The notes beneath the pieces were generated by a model. That model ran no database searches and had not been told where the DNA came from. It saw nothing but the letters and a program-made list of their open reading frames with translations. Positions 35,288-43,337 of a stretch of DNA of 64,000 nt are shown piece by piece (within the stretch, counting starts at the first letter, position 1; the number at the start of each line of letters is the position of its first letter). This DNA comes from CAG-791 sp045546175 (GTDB lineage: Bacteria > Bacillota > Clostridia > Lachnospirales > Lachnospiraceae). The stretch is taken from the NCBI GenBank assembly GCA_045546175.1, contig JAZQCI010000117.1:1-64000 (forward strand), given 5' to 3'. Position numbers and translations under genes: made by a program.

Positions 35288-35644
35288 ATGCACGAGATGA
35301 GTTACGTGATCCGTTTCGTGAATCTTGCGCTTCAGAAAGCGGAGGAGAACAGGGCTTCCGGCGTGAGAAGTCTCACGGTGGCGGTCGGAGAGATGACGGA
35401 TATCGTTCCGGAATATTTATATAAGTATTACCCTGATGCAGTGATGGGGACCATCATGGAAGGCTCTGAGCTGAAAGTGGAGATGGTCCCTGTGAAGATT
35501 AAGTGCGGAAGCTGCGGAGAAGTGTATCATCCGGACAAGTCCAATTCTTATGCCTGTCCGTGCTGCGGCAGCAGTGTGGGCAGGATCTGCCAAGGGCGTG
35601 GGATGGAAGTCAGGGAACTTGAGATTGTTACGGAGGATTCTTAA
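35288..35644 (+). CDS. hypA: Hydrogenase nickel-insertion protein HypA
   Basis: Small Ni/Zn protein that delivers nickel to [NiFe] hydrogenase. It starts MHEMSYVIRFV with the nickel-binding His 2, and has the zinc site CGSCGEVYHP ... CPCCGSS, two CxxC motifs. Length 118 is standard. AGGAAGG lies upstream. It is about 9 kb from the hydrogenase genes and 14 kb from hypCDE, so it is separated from the rest of the maturation set; hypB and hypF are not in the window. Confidence 0.92.
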   Translation: MHEMSYVIRFVNLALQKAEENRASGVRSLTVAVGEMTDIVPEYLYKYYPDAVMGTIMEGSELKVEMVPVKIKCGSCGEVYHPDKSNSYACPCCGSSVGRICQGRGMEVRELEIVTEDS

Positions 35645-35667
35645 GTGCTTTCCTGTTCTCGGATACA

Positions 35668-35958
35668 TCAGTGCAGCTTATAGCGCGCCTGAAATCCGTT
35701 CTCAGAAACGTCAATGCCTGCGTCAGACTTGTCGATGCTGTCGATCCGGCAGTGACCGTTTCCAATCTCCAACAGCTTAAAGAACCGGGCAAGCTGGGAC
35801 TCCTCCCCCTGCACCTCCAAAACAACATGGTTATCATGATCCGTATCATTTGCCGCCCATCCGGTCACCCCGGCTTTTTTCGCACATTTCCAGCAGAAGT
35901 ACCGAAAGCCGCAGTGTTGTACTTTTCCGTAGATGTCGCAGTGTAGTCTTTGTATCAT
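35668..35958 (-). CDS. Acylphosphatase
   Basis: Small enzyme that hydrolyses acyl phosphates, 96 residues. The active-site loop GKVQHCGFRYFC corresponds to the consensus G.VQGVGFR, with Gly-Val replaced by His-Cys, and the conserved Asn lies in GVTGWAAND. ATG at 35958 is preferred over an upstream in-frame codon at 36009 because the usual short N-terminus then precedes the motif. Stop lies 23 bp from the hypA stop on the opposite strand. A second acylphosphatase domain is encoded at 60657-61211. Confidence 0.85.
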   Translation of the reverse strand: MIQRLHCDIYGKVQHCGFRYFCWKCAKKAGVTGWAANDTDHDNHVVLEVQGEESQLARFFKLLEIGNGHCRIDSIDKSDAGIDVSENGFQARYKLH

Positions 35959-35983
35959 TCTTTGACAGGCCTTTCGTTGTGAA

Positions 35984-36000
35984 GGCTCGCAAAGCGAGCC
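35984..36000 (-). repeat. GGCTCGC/GCGAGCC hairpin between acylphosphatase and GNAT genes
   Basis: Perfect 7-bp stem with AAA loop (35984-35990 with 35994-36000), the same sequence as the third hairpin of the structured element copies. No element flanks are present. Confidence 0.6.
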
Positions 36001-36005
36001 GGCGG

Positions 36006-36506
36006 TCACTTTATCTTCTCATACGCAAATCTCGGATAATTGTCCTCGATCACATGAATGATCCCGCATTTGGTGAATCCAAGTGAGGTCAGAAGTTTCT
36101 GCATGACCTTGTTGTCGGTGTGCGTATCGATCCGCAGATGCCCGCACTGCTCAAAGGCCCATCCGATGCAGAACCTCCCGATTCCCCTTTCGGAGCCGTC
36201 GGAAGCAAGTCTGTGGACCACACCGTACGCGCCGTCATCGATCCAGGCGCCCTCCGTGATCTCGCGGTAGGTCGGTTCGATATCCTTTCCCTGAATGAAG
36301 TAGAATGTTCCGATCACTTTTCCGTCGTCATCGGTGCACACATAACTGTTGCCTTCTCTGATATCATTATGGAGCAGCGCCGCCGGCGGCCAGTTTGTCG
36401 GCCCCCACTGGTTGGGGTTTCCGGTCTTTGCCATAAAGTCTCTGGCATAGGCGTAGATTTCCATGAGCCTGTCGAAATCCTGCTCCGTAGTCTTACGAAT
36501 TTTCAT
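36006..36506 (-). CDS. GNAT family N-acetyltransferase
   Basis: Acetyl-CoA-dependent acetyltransferase of 166 residues. Seen: KIRKTTEQDFDRLMEIYAYAR at the start, YVCTDDDGKVIGTFYFI (beta2-beta4), VVHRLASDGSERGIGRFCIGWA (acetyl-CoA loop with a G-I-G pattern), and RIDTHTDNKVMQKLLTSLGF (helix 4). Substrate unknown. It is likely co-transcribed with the acylphosphatase, separated by the small hairpin. Its upstream side (36507-36600) is strongly AT-rich and probably holds the promoter. Confidence 0.85.
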   Translation of the reverse strand: MKIRKTTEQDFDRLMEIYAYARDFMAKTGNPNQWGPTNWPPAALLHNDIREGNSYVCTDDDGKVIGTFYFIQGKDIEPTYREITEGAWIDDGAYGVVHRLASDGSERGIGRFCIGWAFEQCGHLRIDTHTDNKVMQKLLTSLGFTKCGIIHVIEDNYPRFAYEKIK

Positions 36507-36811
36507 ACTTGTTTTCCTGGCTTATCGAACTGTTGAAGTGCTATCTCTCGTAATATTTTTATTATATTTATTATTTCAGAAAATGTCGATTCTCTATTAA
36601 TGTGCTTTTAGTCATTGTCAGGACGGATAGACGGAAGCTGAAAAGACAGTGCAGGAGCCAGAAAACAGGCAAGTGCAATGCAAGTGTTTGCCGGGATGGC
36701 ATTGATCTCAGGGAATCTGCCCCGGGACGGAACGAAGAGGCCTTCTGTGCCGGTCTCGAACCTGACAGCCGGATTATTCAGATTGGACAAATAGTTAAGT
36801 GATAAGTGGAA
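36507..36811. other. Intergenic stretch without a supported gene
   Basis: About 300 bp: an AT-rich block (36540-36600) followed by more mixed sequence with only short chance ORFs (66-68 codons) in both strands. A good terminator at 36812 on the + strand has no recognisable gene before it, so a small RNA or decayed gene is possible. Confidence 0.4.
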
Positions 36812-36840
36812 CATCCGGGAATTAATCCCGGGTGCTTTTT
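36812..36840 (+). terminator. Orphan Rho-independent terminator
   Basis: CATCCGGGA/TCCCGGGTG, 9-bp stem with ATTAA loop and one G-T pair, then CTTTTT. No gene lies directly upstream on this strand. Confidence 0.75.
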
Positions 36841-36957
36841 AGTGATAATACAAAAGAACCGCGCTATACTTAGTTAAAGACAAATAATTAGCGGGTTAGT
36901 AAAACAGACTGCAGCGCAGTGTGGAAAAAGGAAAACTATGGAGTCAGGAGGGATCTT

Positions 36958-37752
36958 ATGAATAAGATTTTGGCGGAAATAGTTCGGAAAATGGGGGAAT
37001 GTCTAAACGCATATCTTCCGGAGATAAGCTGCTCAGACCTTGAGGAGGACGGAACTGTTTACTACATGAACGGCAAAAACGGGACGGAATTTGATTGGCA
37101 TGTTAACGACAGGCTTTCAAATTTCATGGTGTTCTACGATGACGAGGATAAACTCGGTGCTGTTAAAGCGTCTGTCTACCGTGATGGAGGAATGCTTATA
37201 TACGTATATGGGGACCAGGGAAGGAGCATAAGGAAGGAAATCAAAGACATTTTCCTTGATGTGACGGAAGAGGAGATGCTGAAGCTTGCCGTAAGACTGA
37301 GAACTTCCGCCGATGATAAAAGAATCTGGGACGCGGCAGTACAGAAGATCGATACGGATACAGAGCCGGACAAAGCAGCGGTTGAAGAGTTTATTTCCAA
37401 CATGCGGTATTACCAAGCTACAAGGAATAGAAAGGAACTCCTTGCTAAAAACGCCTACGTTTCTCGAAAGGTATATGAGGAAGGCTGGATCGTGGGATAC
37501 ATGTGCCGCGATGAAGCCCTCAATGAGAATGACAGCGGCTGGTCATTCATGGCAGGAAACGAAGAAAAAGAGTACGTAGATGACTACAATAATATTGTTC
37601 TTATGAGAGTAGGCGCGGTCTACCAGAGAGATCCTGCTATTTTTTCGCATATTGACAGTCCGGTCGGAACGAGACTTGTCAGAGTCTCGGCAGATTGTTT
37701 TGAGCCGGATGAAGAAGGAAAAGAGATCTACACGGAACAGAGAAAAATGTAG
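36958..37752 (+). CDS. DUF2185 / Imm33-like immunity-type protein
   Basis: The C-terminal 90 residues match the Imm33 (DUF2185) fold: AYVSRKVYEEGWIVGYMCR, NENDSGWSFMAGNEE, NNIVLMRVGAVYQRDP and DSPVGTRLVRVSADCF, in the family order. Imm33 proteins usually neutralise polymorphic toxins. The first 160 residues are an extra domain with beta pattern (FDWHVNDRLSNFMVFYDDEDK) that I do not recognise. ATG 36958 is chosen because AGGAGGGA lies 6 bp upstream. No toxin gene is adjacent, so it is an orphan. Its composition is AT-richer than the flanking chromosome. Confidence 0.7.
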   Translation: MNKILAEIVRKMGECLNAYLPEISCSDLEEDGTVYYMNGKNGTEFDWHVNDRLSNFMVFYDDEDKLGAVKASVYRDGGMLIYVYGDQGRSIRKEIKDIFLDVTEEEMLKLAVRLRTSADDKRIWDAAVQKIDTDTEPDKAAVEEFISNMRYYQATRNRKELLAKNAYVSRKVYEEGWIVGYMCRDEALNENDSGWSFMAGNEEKEYVDDYNNIVLMRVGAVYQRDPAIFSHIDSPVGTRLVRVSADCFEPDEEGKEIYTEQRKM

Positions 37753-37766
37753 AGGAGAAACCACTG

Positions 37767-38528
37767 GTGAATCAGAAAGACTACATACACCACAGCGTCC
37801 GGATCAACGGGCTTGAAGTGAATGCAGTGTACAGCCGGGAGAGTATCGACGATATCTTCCTGCCGCTGCTCAGAAAGTTGACGAAAATGCAGAAGGAAAA
37901 GGGCAGCCGTGTTCTTGTGCTCCTGGCGGCACCTCCCGGAGCCGGAAAGAGCACTCTTCTAAGCTTTCTGGAAAGGTTGGCCTCAGAGGATGAACAGTCC
38001 GGTGATATACAGATTATCGGTATGGACGGATTCCACAGGAGGCAGGCCTATCTTGTCTCCCATACCATGATCAGGGACGGCGAGGAGATCCCTATGTCAA
38101 GGATCAAGGGAGCACCGCCGACACTTGACCTGGAGAAACTGACGGAAAGGTTGAAAAGGGTCGCAGCAGGAGAAAACTGCGGCTGGCCGATCTATGACCG
38201 GCGGCTGCATGACCCTGTTGATGATGTAATTACGGTAGATGGAGACATCGTACTCCTCGAAGGGAACTATCTTTTGCTGGATGAGCCCGGATGGAGAGAA
38301 CTGAAAACATACGCGGACTACACAGTATTGATTCGGGCGGACGAAGAGCTGCTGCGCAGGCGGCTCACCGACAGGAAAGCCTTGGGAATGGCATCTTATG
38401 ATGATGCGGAAAAGTTTGTGGAATTCAGTGACATGAGGAACGTAAGGACATGCCTGGAAAAATCCGGTGATGCAGATTTGATCCTGAGAATGACAGGGGA
38501 CGGGGAGTATGCAATCATAAAAAATTGA
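37767..38528 (+). CDS. P-loop nucleoside/sugar kinase (phosphoribulokinase/uridine kinase-like)
   Basis: Cytoplasmic kinase with Walker A APPGAGKSTLL (about residues 52-62), a GMDGFHRR segment typical of the phosphoribulokinase/uridine kinase/pantothenate kinase group, and DIVLLEGNYLLLD plus a lid region RRRLTDRKALG. Such 250-residue proteins (YggC/FrcK-like) phosphorylate nucleosides or sugars; the substrate is unknown. GTG 37767 is the start, with GAGGAG 10 bp upstream. It follows the Imm33-like gene by 14 bp, so co-transcription is likely. Confidence 0.8.
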   Translation: MNQKDYIHHSVRINGLEVNAVYSRESIDDIFLPLLRKLTKMQKEKGSRVLVLLAAPPGAGKSTLLSFLERLASEDEQSGDIQIIGMDGFHRRQAYLVSHTMIRDGEEIPMSRIKGAPPTLDLEKLTERLKRVAAGENCGWPIYDRRLHDPVDDVITVDGDIVLLEGNYLLLDEPGWRELKTYADYTVLIRADEELLRRRLTDRKALGMASYDDAEKFVEFSDMRNVRTCLEKSGDADLILRMTGDGEYAIIKN

Positions 38529-38585
38529 ATTGGCTGTTGGCGGAGCTGCAAAAACATTAATCGACAACATAGGGAGGTAAACCAA

Positions 38586-39158
38586 ATGCTCACGGCGAAA
38601 GAAGCGTTACAGAAACTCAGAGCTGGCAACAAGAAGTATCTCACACAGAACATTGGAAGCGGCGATGTATCACCGGCGGTCAGGCTTCGGACAAGCGCGC
38701 AGGGCCAGCAGCCATACGCAATCATCGTCACCTGTTCGGATTCTCGTGTTATTCCGGAGAGTATTTTTTCGGCAGGAATCGGAGATCTGTTTGTGATCCG
38801 CGTGGCCGGAAATGTTATCGATGACCACCAGCTGGGGAGCATTGAGTACGCTGCTGAGCATCTCGGGACAAACCTGGTTGTAATGATGGGGCACACCGGC
38901 TGCGGCGCCGTTGACGCGGCAATACATCACGATCCGTCGGGGTTCATCAAGTATATTACAGATGAAATCAGGAATGCGATCGGAGAAGAGACAGATCCTT
39001 ACCGCGCGACCTGCCTCAATGTCGAGCATGGTATAAACGAGATCAGCAGAGCACTGGACATTGATCATCTGCGTCATGGGAAAGATCCTGCGGTGATCGG
39101 CGCGGTATACCATATCGACAGTGGTGAGGTTGAGTTTTTGCATACGGATGAGACTTGA
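38586..39158 (+). CDS. Carbonic anhydrase, beta class
   Basis: Interconverts CO2 and bicarbonate. Zinc ligands are present in CSDSR (Cys, Asp) and HTGCGA (His, Cys), with the surrounding strands VTCSDSRVIPESIF and GDLFVIRVAGNVID. It is 190 residues, the short form of the family. GGGAGG lies 8 bp before the ATG. The gene is downstream of the P-loop kinase and ahead of a small membrane protein. Confidence 0.94.
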   Translation: MLTAKEALQKLRAGNKKYLTQNIGSGDVSPAVRLRTSAQGQQPYAIIVTCSDSRVIPESIFSAGIGDLFVIRVAGNVIDDHQLGSIEYAAEHLGTNLVVMMGHTGCGAVDAAIHHDPSGFIKYITDEIRNAIGEETDPYRATCLNVEHGINEISRALDIDHLRHGKDPAVIGAVYHIDSGEVEFLHTDET

Positions 39159-39224
39159 GGAATGAACGACCGGCTACAAAGCTTGCGAGAACACAACGGA
39201 TCTTTATCGAAACGGACGGAGATT

Positions 39225-39746
39225 ATGGACAAAAAGTATGTGGCATATGGACTGATTTTTCTGAATGTACTCCTTCAGTTCGCAAGTTGTTTCTGGTACC
39301 GGGAGCTGCCCGGATTTGTATGGACACTGGCGAATGCCATTTTGATTCTGGTACCGTTGGTATTCGGGTTGCAGATGGGGGTGCTGTGCCTTCTGCCCGT
39401 TGCCGCATCTGAACTGCTATGGTTTTTCAAGCTTGGAAGCTTCGGACCGCTTCTGCATCTGGCTTCATTTATCATAGCTGTCATCTTAATGGCAGCGGCA
39501 CACCGAAGGCTCGAAGCGATGCCGCGGCGAAAAAGGGCAGTTCTGAGCGGCGTCCTGTTTATCGCAGGCGTCGCAGGGGAAGAACTGCTGTACCAGGGCC
39601 TGCGGCTGCTGGTTCTGCAGAAACCGGTGCAGTGGGACACTTTTTTCGGTGAAATCTTCTCACCTGTGATCCTGGTTGTTCTGCTATTGCTTGTAACCTG
39701 CATTAACTGTTCGGACAGTGAATCGCAGGAGAGGAGTCAGAAATGA
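39225..39746 (+). CDS. Integral membrane protein of unknown function
   Basis: Five hydrophobic segments in 173 residues (AYGLIFLNVLLQFASCFW, ILILVPLVFGL, LHLASFIIAVILMAA, AVLSGVLFIAGVAGEELL, VILVVLLLLVTCI). The pattern GVAGEELLYQGLRLL resembles part of CAAX-protease/Abi proteins but the second motif is missing. ATG 39225 is chosen because GGAG lies 7 bp upstream; an in-frame start at 39162 would add 21 residues. It overlaps the next gene by 4 bp (ATGA), a sign of translational coupling. Confidence 0.55.
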   Translation: MDKKYVAYGLIFLNVLLQFASCFWYRELPGFVWTLANAILILVPLVFGLQMGVLCLLPVAASELLWFFKLGSFGPLLHLASFIIAVILMAAAHRRLEAMPRRKRAVLSGVLFIAGVAGEELLYQGLRLLVLQKPVQWDTFFGEIFSPVILVVLLLLVTCINCSDSESQERSQK

Positions 39747-40276
39747 CCGGGACAAATGAAATTAGAACAGAACGGCTTGTAATGCGCAGATATCAGATAG
39801 AGGATGCCTTGATTCTTTACAAAAAGTTTGGGTGTGATCCCGAAATGTATAAGTATTCCGGATGGAATCCGTACGCCTCATACGATATGGCGCGCAGTAC
39901 GGTCCAAAGATTTGTGGAAGACTATAAGCTTCCTGATTTCTACGGTTGGGCTATCGAACATGACGGGCGGCTGATCGGCACAATTGGAGCTTATGATTAT
40001 AATTCAGAACGGAATTGTATAGAAATCGGACTAAGCATTGAGAAAGACTCCTGGGGAAACGGCTATGCAACGGAGGCCCTGACCGGCGTAATAGGATATC
40101 TTACTGAGCACGAAGGCATAAAGGTTATTACGGCGTGGTGTGCGGCGGATAATACAGGCTCTAAGAGAGCAATGGAAAAAGCAGGAATGAAGCAGGTTGC
40201 CGTAGAAAAGGACGCTTTGGAAGTGGACGGAAATCGATATGATAAGCTGGTATATGAATATGACTCGAACCGGTAA
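39743..40276 (+). CDS. GNAT family N-acetyltransferase (RimJ/RimL type)
   Basis: Acetyltransferase of 177 residues. Motifs: RTERLVMRRYQIEDA at the start, GRLIGTIGAYDYN, ERNCIEIGLSIEKDSWGNGYATEAL (acetyl-CoA site with a W-G-N-G-Y-A pattern), and NTGSKRAMEKAGMK. This is the RimJ/RimL-like branch that often acetylates protein N-termini or antibiotics; substrate unknown. Start overlaps the stop of the membrane protein gene. Confidence 0.88.
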   Translation: MTGTNEIRTERLVMRRYQIEDALILYKKFGCDPEMYKYSGWNPYASYDMARSTVQRFVEDYKLPDFYGWAIEHDGRLIGTIGAYDYNSERNCIEIGLSIEKDSWGNGYATEALTGVIGYLTEHEGIKVITAWCAADNTGSKRAMEKAGMKQVAVEKDALEVDGNRYDKLVYEYDSNR

Positions 40277-40403
40277 ATGTCGGCAGTTTGTATGGCAGAA
40301 CGTAAGAAAGTAAGCGTTTAACGATCAGCGGGGAGGCAGCGTTGGCAGCTGTGGCAGAGATTGCAGCTGAGCTGTGAAGTACTTTTATATTAGCGGGTGA
40401 TGT

Positions 40404-40541
40404 ATGGGAAAAGTATATTTTGTGCGGCATGGTCGCAATCCTGCGCCGCCTATTATTTACAATACCAAAACGAAGTACCAGAAGAGACAGCCCCGTCCGG
40501 ATTGGACGGGGCTATTTTTGAGCGCCGCATCCGGGTCCTGA
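40404..40541 (+). pseudogene. Remnant of a histidine phosphatase (phosphoglycerate mutase-like)
   Basis: The frame from ATG 40404 reads MGKVYFVRHGRNPAP, which contains the VYFVRHG start of the histidine phosphatase superfamily, with the catalytic His. After about 22 residues the similarity ends and the frame runs through a terminator to a stop at 40541, so only the N-terminus remains of a protein normally 200 residues or more. Confidence 0.6.
40489..40519 (+). terminator. Rho-independent terminator
   Basis: Perfect 10-bp stem AGCCCCGTCC/GGACGGGGCT with GGATT loop, then ATTTTTG. It lies inside the histidine-phosphatase remnant frame and may close the 39 kb gene group. Confidence 0.85.
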
Positions 40542-40645
40542 CCCCGGATGCCGGTGGTTGTCATTCTAACCGTAGTATAGGTGGCCTAAAATAGGGCCAG
40601 CTTGGTTGCGGAAGTGTTTTTGTTGGTGAATGTCGAGGGAATCGG

Positions 40646-40651
40646 GATATA
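40646..40651 (+). promoter_or_regulatory. -10 element before the serpin gene
   Basis: Perfect TATAAT (40646-40651), 92 bp before the serpin start; a TTGGTG at 40621 is a poor -35 at 19 bp. Confidence 0.4.
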
Positions 40652-40742
40652 ATGGAAATGGGTAGTACTTAAGTCAATGTTTATTTTATATCCGGGCAGT
40701 AAGTGACTTTAGAAATACCAAACTCTTAAGAGGAAAAGATCT

Positions 40743-42305
40743 ATGTATAACAGAGATAATCTCAAATTACGATTAAACTTGGTAAAGAGAGCCGTAATCA
40801 CTTATGAACTGGGAGATGAAACGAGTGTTGTTATTGACATCTCCGGCGATGGTAAGATTCGAATTAATGATAATGGAATAGTAAGGGATTACGACGTCGA
40901 AAAGTATTTCACAGATGGGATCCTTCACAAGTCACTCGGAAATATATTCATTGAGGAAACGGACGGAAAAGGCCGCCCTGATGAAGGGAAAATTGTCGAG
41001 TGGAAAGTCGAATTCTTTAACCGAAAGCACCTTGATCATGTCATTTATGGAACAAAGCGAACACCAATCAACATCCAAAGAGAGATGAAGAACACTATCT
41101 TTTATCTTGAAAGGCATCTAAGCATTGATCTGGGCGCCAAATATCTGGATTCTCTCTATGCAAGCAGAAAAGCAGAGCAAGGTAATCCGGCAGTTGTCTC
41201 TGAGCAAATGAGAACAACGTACTTCCGGATTATGACAAAGATAATAGACCGAATAGCAGGGACAGCTAAGGATAAAAATACTAACATGATGATATCTCCG
41301 TTATCTCTTGTGTATGCTTTATCTGTTCTTATGGAGGCGACATCAGGGGAAACGCAGTCAGAGATTTCCCGTTTATTTGACAATCAGTTTGATCAGGTTA
41401 AAAACGGAGTGGCCGCGTTAACAGAGGACTTCCTAAGGGAAGCATCTCAGGTTAAGGCAGCAAATGCTGTATATGTGGATGATCTGTACAAGGAATATGT
41501 TCAAAAGGCTTTTCTTGAGGCGGTCCGACAGGAGTATTATGCGGACTACTTAGAAGCAGGCCCGGAAAGATTCGTTAGTGTTGTAAATGACTGGGTCAGC
41601 AGACAGACCAACGGGATGGTCAAAAATATAGTCGATCATTACGACCCGCTTAACATCATTCTGATATTGAATGCCCTGGCTTTTGAAGCAAGATGGTTCA
41701 ATGATTATGAAGATGATGATATAGAAAGAGGAACCTTTCACAATGAAGATGGGACTGAATGTAAAGTTTCTATGCTTTGCAGCGGCGAAAGCAGGCTGCT
41801 GATCAACAAAAAGGTGATAGGCTTTTTGAAGCCATATAAGGAGGCTGAATATTACTTTGCAGGAATACTTCCGCAGGAGGGTCATACTGTAGAAAGCGTT
41901 ATGAGCGAAATGACTGCTGAAGAATGGCGTGCGCTGTTTGACAGGACCCGAAGAGCGGATGTGGATGTGAAGATTCCCGAATTTGACTTTGAGTACGCGA
42001 AGGACCTGACCGATATCTTAAAGGATTTGGGGATCACATCCGTATTTGACCAAAATAGATCAGACCTGCACAACATGATCACCATTGATGAAGCCTGTAT
42101 TAAAAAGGTTGTTCAGAAAACATACATAGATGTAAATCGTAAAGGAACAAGGGCTGCTGCTGTAACAGGTATGTGGGCTGTTGCTGCAGGAATTTCCTCA
42201 TATGAGCGTTATGAAGTACATCTGGATCGGCCGTTCATATTTGCTATAGTGCATAGAAATGCCGGGATCCCTATATTTATTGGAGCCGTTAACCATCTCG
42301 AGTAG
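40743..42305 (+). CDS. Serpin (serine protease inhibitor) with extra N-terminal domain
   Basis: Residues from about 160 form a serpin: NTNMMISPLSLVYALSVLMEATSGETQSEI in family order, ILILNALAFEARW, and the C-terminal DRPFIFAIVHRNAGIPIFIGAV. The reactive loop reads KGTRAAAVTG; the small residues at P12-P10 are those of inhibitory serpins. Counting from Gly 468 as P15 puts the cleavage bond near Ala 482-Gly 483, suggesting an elastase- or subtilisin-like target. The first 150 residues (LVKRAVITYELGDETSVVIDISGDG) are an unknown domain absent from ordinary 400-residue serpins. No signal peptide is seen. The gene is clearly AT-richer than the core genes around it. Confidence 0.88.
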   Translation: MYNRDNLKLRLNLVKRAVITYELGDETSVVIDISGDGKIRINDNGIVRDYDVEKYFTDGILHKSLGNIFIEETDGKGRPDEGKIVEWKVEFFNRKHLDHVIYGTKRTPINIQREMKNTIFYLERHLSIDLGAKYLDSLYASRKAEQGNPAVVSEQMRTTYFRIMTKIIDRIAGTAKDKNTNMMISPLSLVYALSVLMEATSGETQSEISRLFDNQFDQVKNGVAALTEDFLREASQVKAANAVYVDDLYKEYVQKAFLEAVRQEYYADYLEAGPERFVSVVNDWVSRQTNGMVKNIVDHYDPLNIILILNALAFEARWFNDYEDDDIERGTFHNEDGTECKVSMLCSGESRLLINKKVIGFLKPYKEAEYYFAGILPQEGHTVESVMSEMTAEEWRALFDRTRRADVDVKIPEFDFEYAKDLTDILKDLGITSVFDQNRSDLHNMITIDEACIKKVVQKTYIDVNRKGTRAAAVTGMWAVAAGISSYERYEVHLDRPFIFAIVHRNAGIPIFIGAVNHLE

Positions 42306-42403
42306 GAGCTGTTCAAGCAATGCATACATAATAATGTGAAGTAGAACAATCAAACTGATCAAGGCTGAAAAAGTGGGTACTTAATATGCAGGAGGAGCCA
42401 GAT

Positions 42404-42859
42404 TTGTCCGACCACAAAATGGTAATGAAGTCAAAGTATTTTAATGAGCTTTCCACAAAAGAGCTATATGAGATCTTGAGAGCGCGGGCGGAAATATTCG
42501 TTGTAGAACAGAACTGCGTATATCAGGATCTCGACGGAATCGACTATGAAAGCCTGCATGTTTTCTTTGAAGAGGACGGGGCGGTTACGGCATATCTCCG
42601 GGCGTTTCATAAAGACGCAGATACCGTACAGATGGGAAGGGTGCTGACATTGCATCACGGTTCCGGCCTTGGCGGGCGGCTGCTCAAAGAGGGTATAGCC
42701 CAGATCAAGGCGAAGATGCATCCGGCTAAGATCTACATTGAGGCCCAGTGCTACGCAATCGGTTTTTATGAGAGGGAATGCTTCAGAATCTGTTCAGGGG
42801 AGTTTCTGGAAGACGGGATCCCGCACGTACAGATGGTCTTGCAGGCAGGTGAAATATGA
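42404..42859 (+). CDS. ElaA-like GNAT acyltransferase
   Basis: Short N-acyltransferase related to ElaA: ELYEILRARAEIFVVEQNCVYQDLDG at the start in family order, then TAYLRAF, MGRVLTLHHGSGLGGRLLKEGI (acetyl-CoA loop) and YIEAQCYAIGFYERECF. TTG 42404 is preferred because AGGAGGAG lies 7 bp upstream; ATG 42386 is in frame but overlaps that ribosome site. Substrate unknown. Confidence 0.8.
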   Translation: MSDHKMVMKSKYFNELSTKELYEILRARAEIFVVEQNCVYQDLDGIDYESLHVFFEEDGAVTAYLRAFHKDADTVQMGRVLTLHHGSGLGGRLLKEGIAQIKAKMHPAKIYIEAQCYAIGFYERECFRICSGEFLEDGIPHVQMVLQAGEI

Positions 42860-43054
42860 TTCTTTGGATTGCCACAGCATATGTGTGCTTTTTACTACAG
42901 GGCACTTTGTTTCGAAATGTTTCGAAACTTTTCCCGCACTTTTTAAAAAGAACATATATGTTTCCGGCTCGGCGCCACACTGGCCTGCGCCCAAAATGCC
43001 GCCGCCTCGCAACATTTAATGGTGTTCCCAAGTGAAAGGAGACCTAAAAGGACT

Positions 43055-43303
43055 ATGCATGATTGGAACCATGATGGGAAAATTGATCTACTGGACGGGT
43101 TCATACAGGATGAGATAGAGAGCAGGAATACGGGTAACCGGAACACAGGCAATGGATCTGGAGGCGGCTGCATCACTATCCTCCTTGTTCCGATTATTAT
43201 CTTGTTTCTGTATGCTTTAGTAATGAATGCACCAAGTGGTGTGTTCTCGTTTATATTATTCCTGGGCGTAGTGGCTGTGCTTATTGGCAAACTGGTGAGT
43301 TAA
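43055..43303 (+). CDS. Small membrane protein with an EF-hand-like N-terminus
   Basis: 82 residues. The start MHDWNHDGKIDLLDGFI contains a DWNHDGKID loop with the spacing of an EF-hand calcium loop; the middle is Asn/Gly-rich; two membrane helices follow (ITILLVPIIILFLYALV and FSFILFLGVVAVLIGKLV). Function unknown. It is followed 34 bp later by another two-helix membrane protein. Confidence 0.55.
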   Translation: MHDWNHDGKIDLLDGFIQDEIESRNTGNRNTGNGSGGGCITILLVPIIILFLYALVMNAPSGVFSFILFLGVVAVLIGKLVS

Positions 43304-43337
43304 TCTCATTGTCAGATATAAAGGAGACGAATATACC

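Noticed and set aside
39225..39746. CAAX protease (CPBP) family
   Set aside because: EELLYQGL resembles the first EExxxR motif only partly: the Arg is missing and no second or third motif follows.
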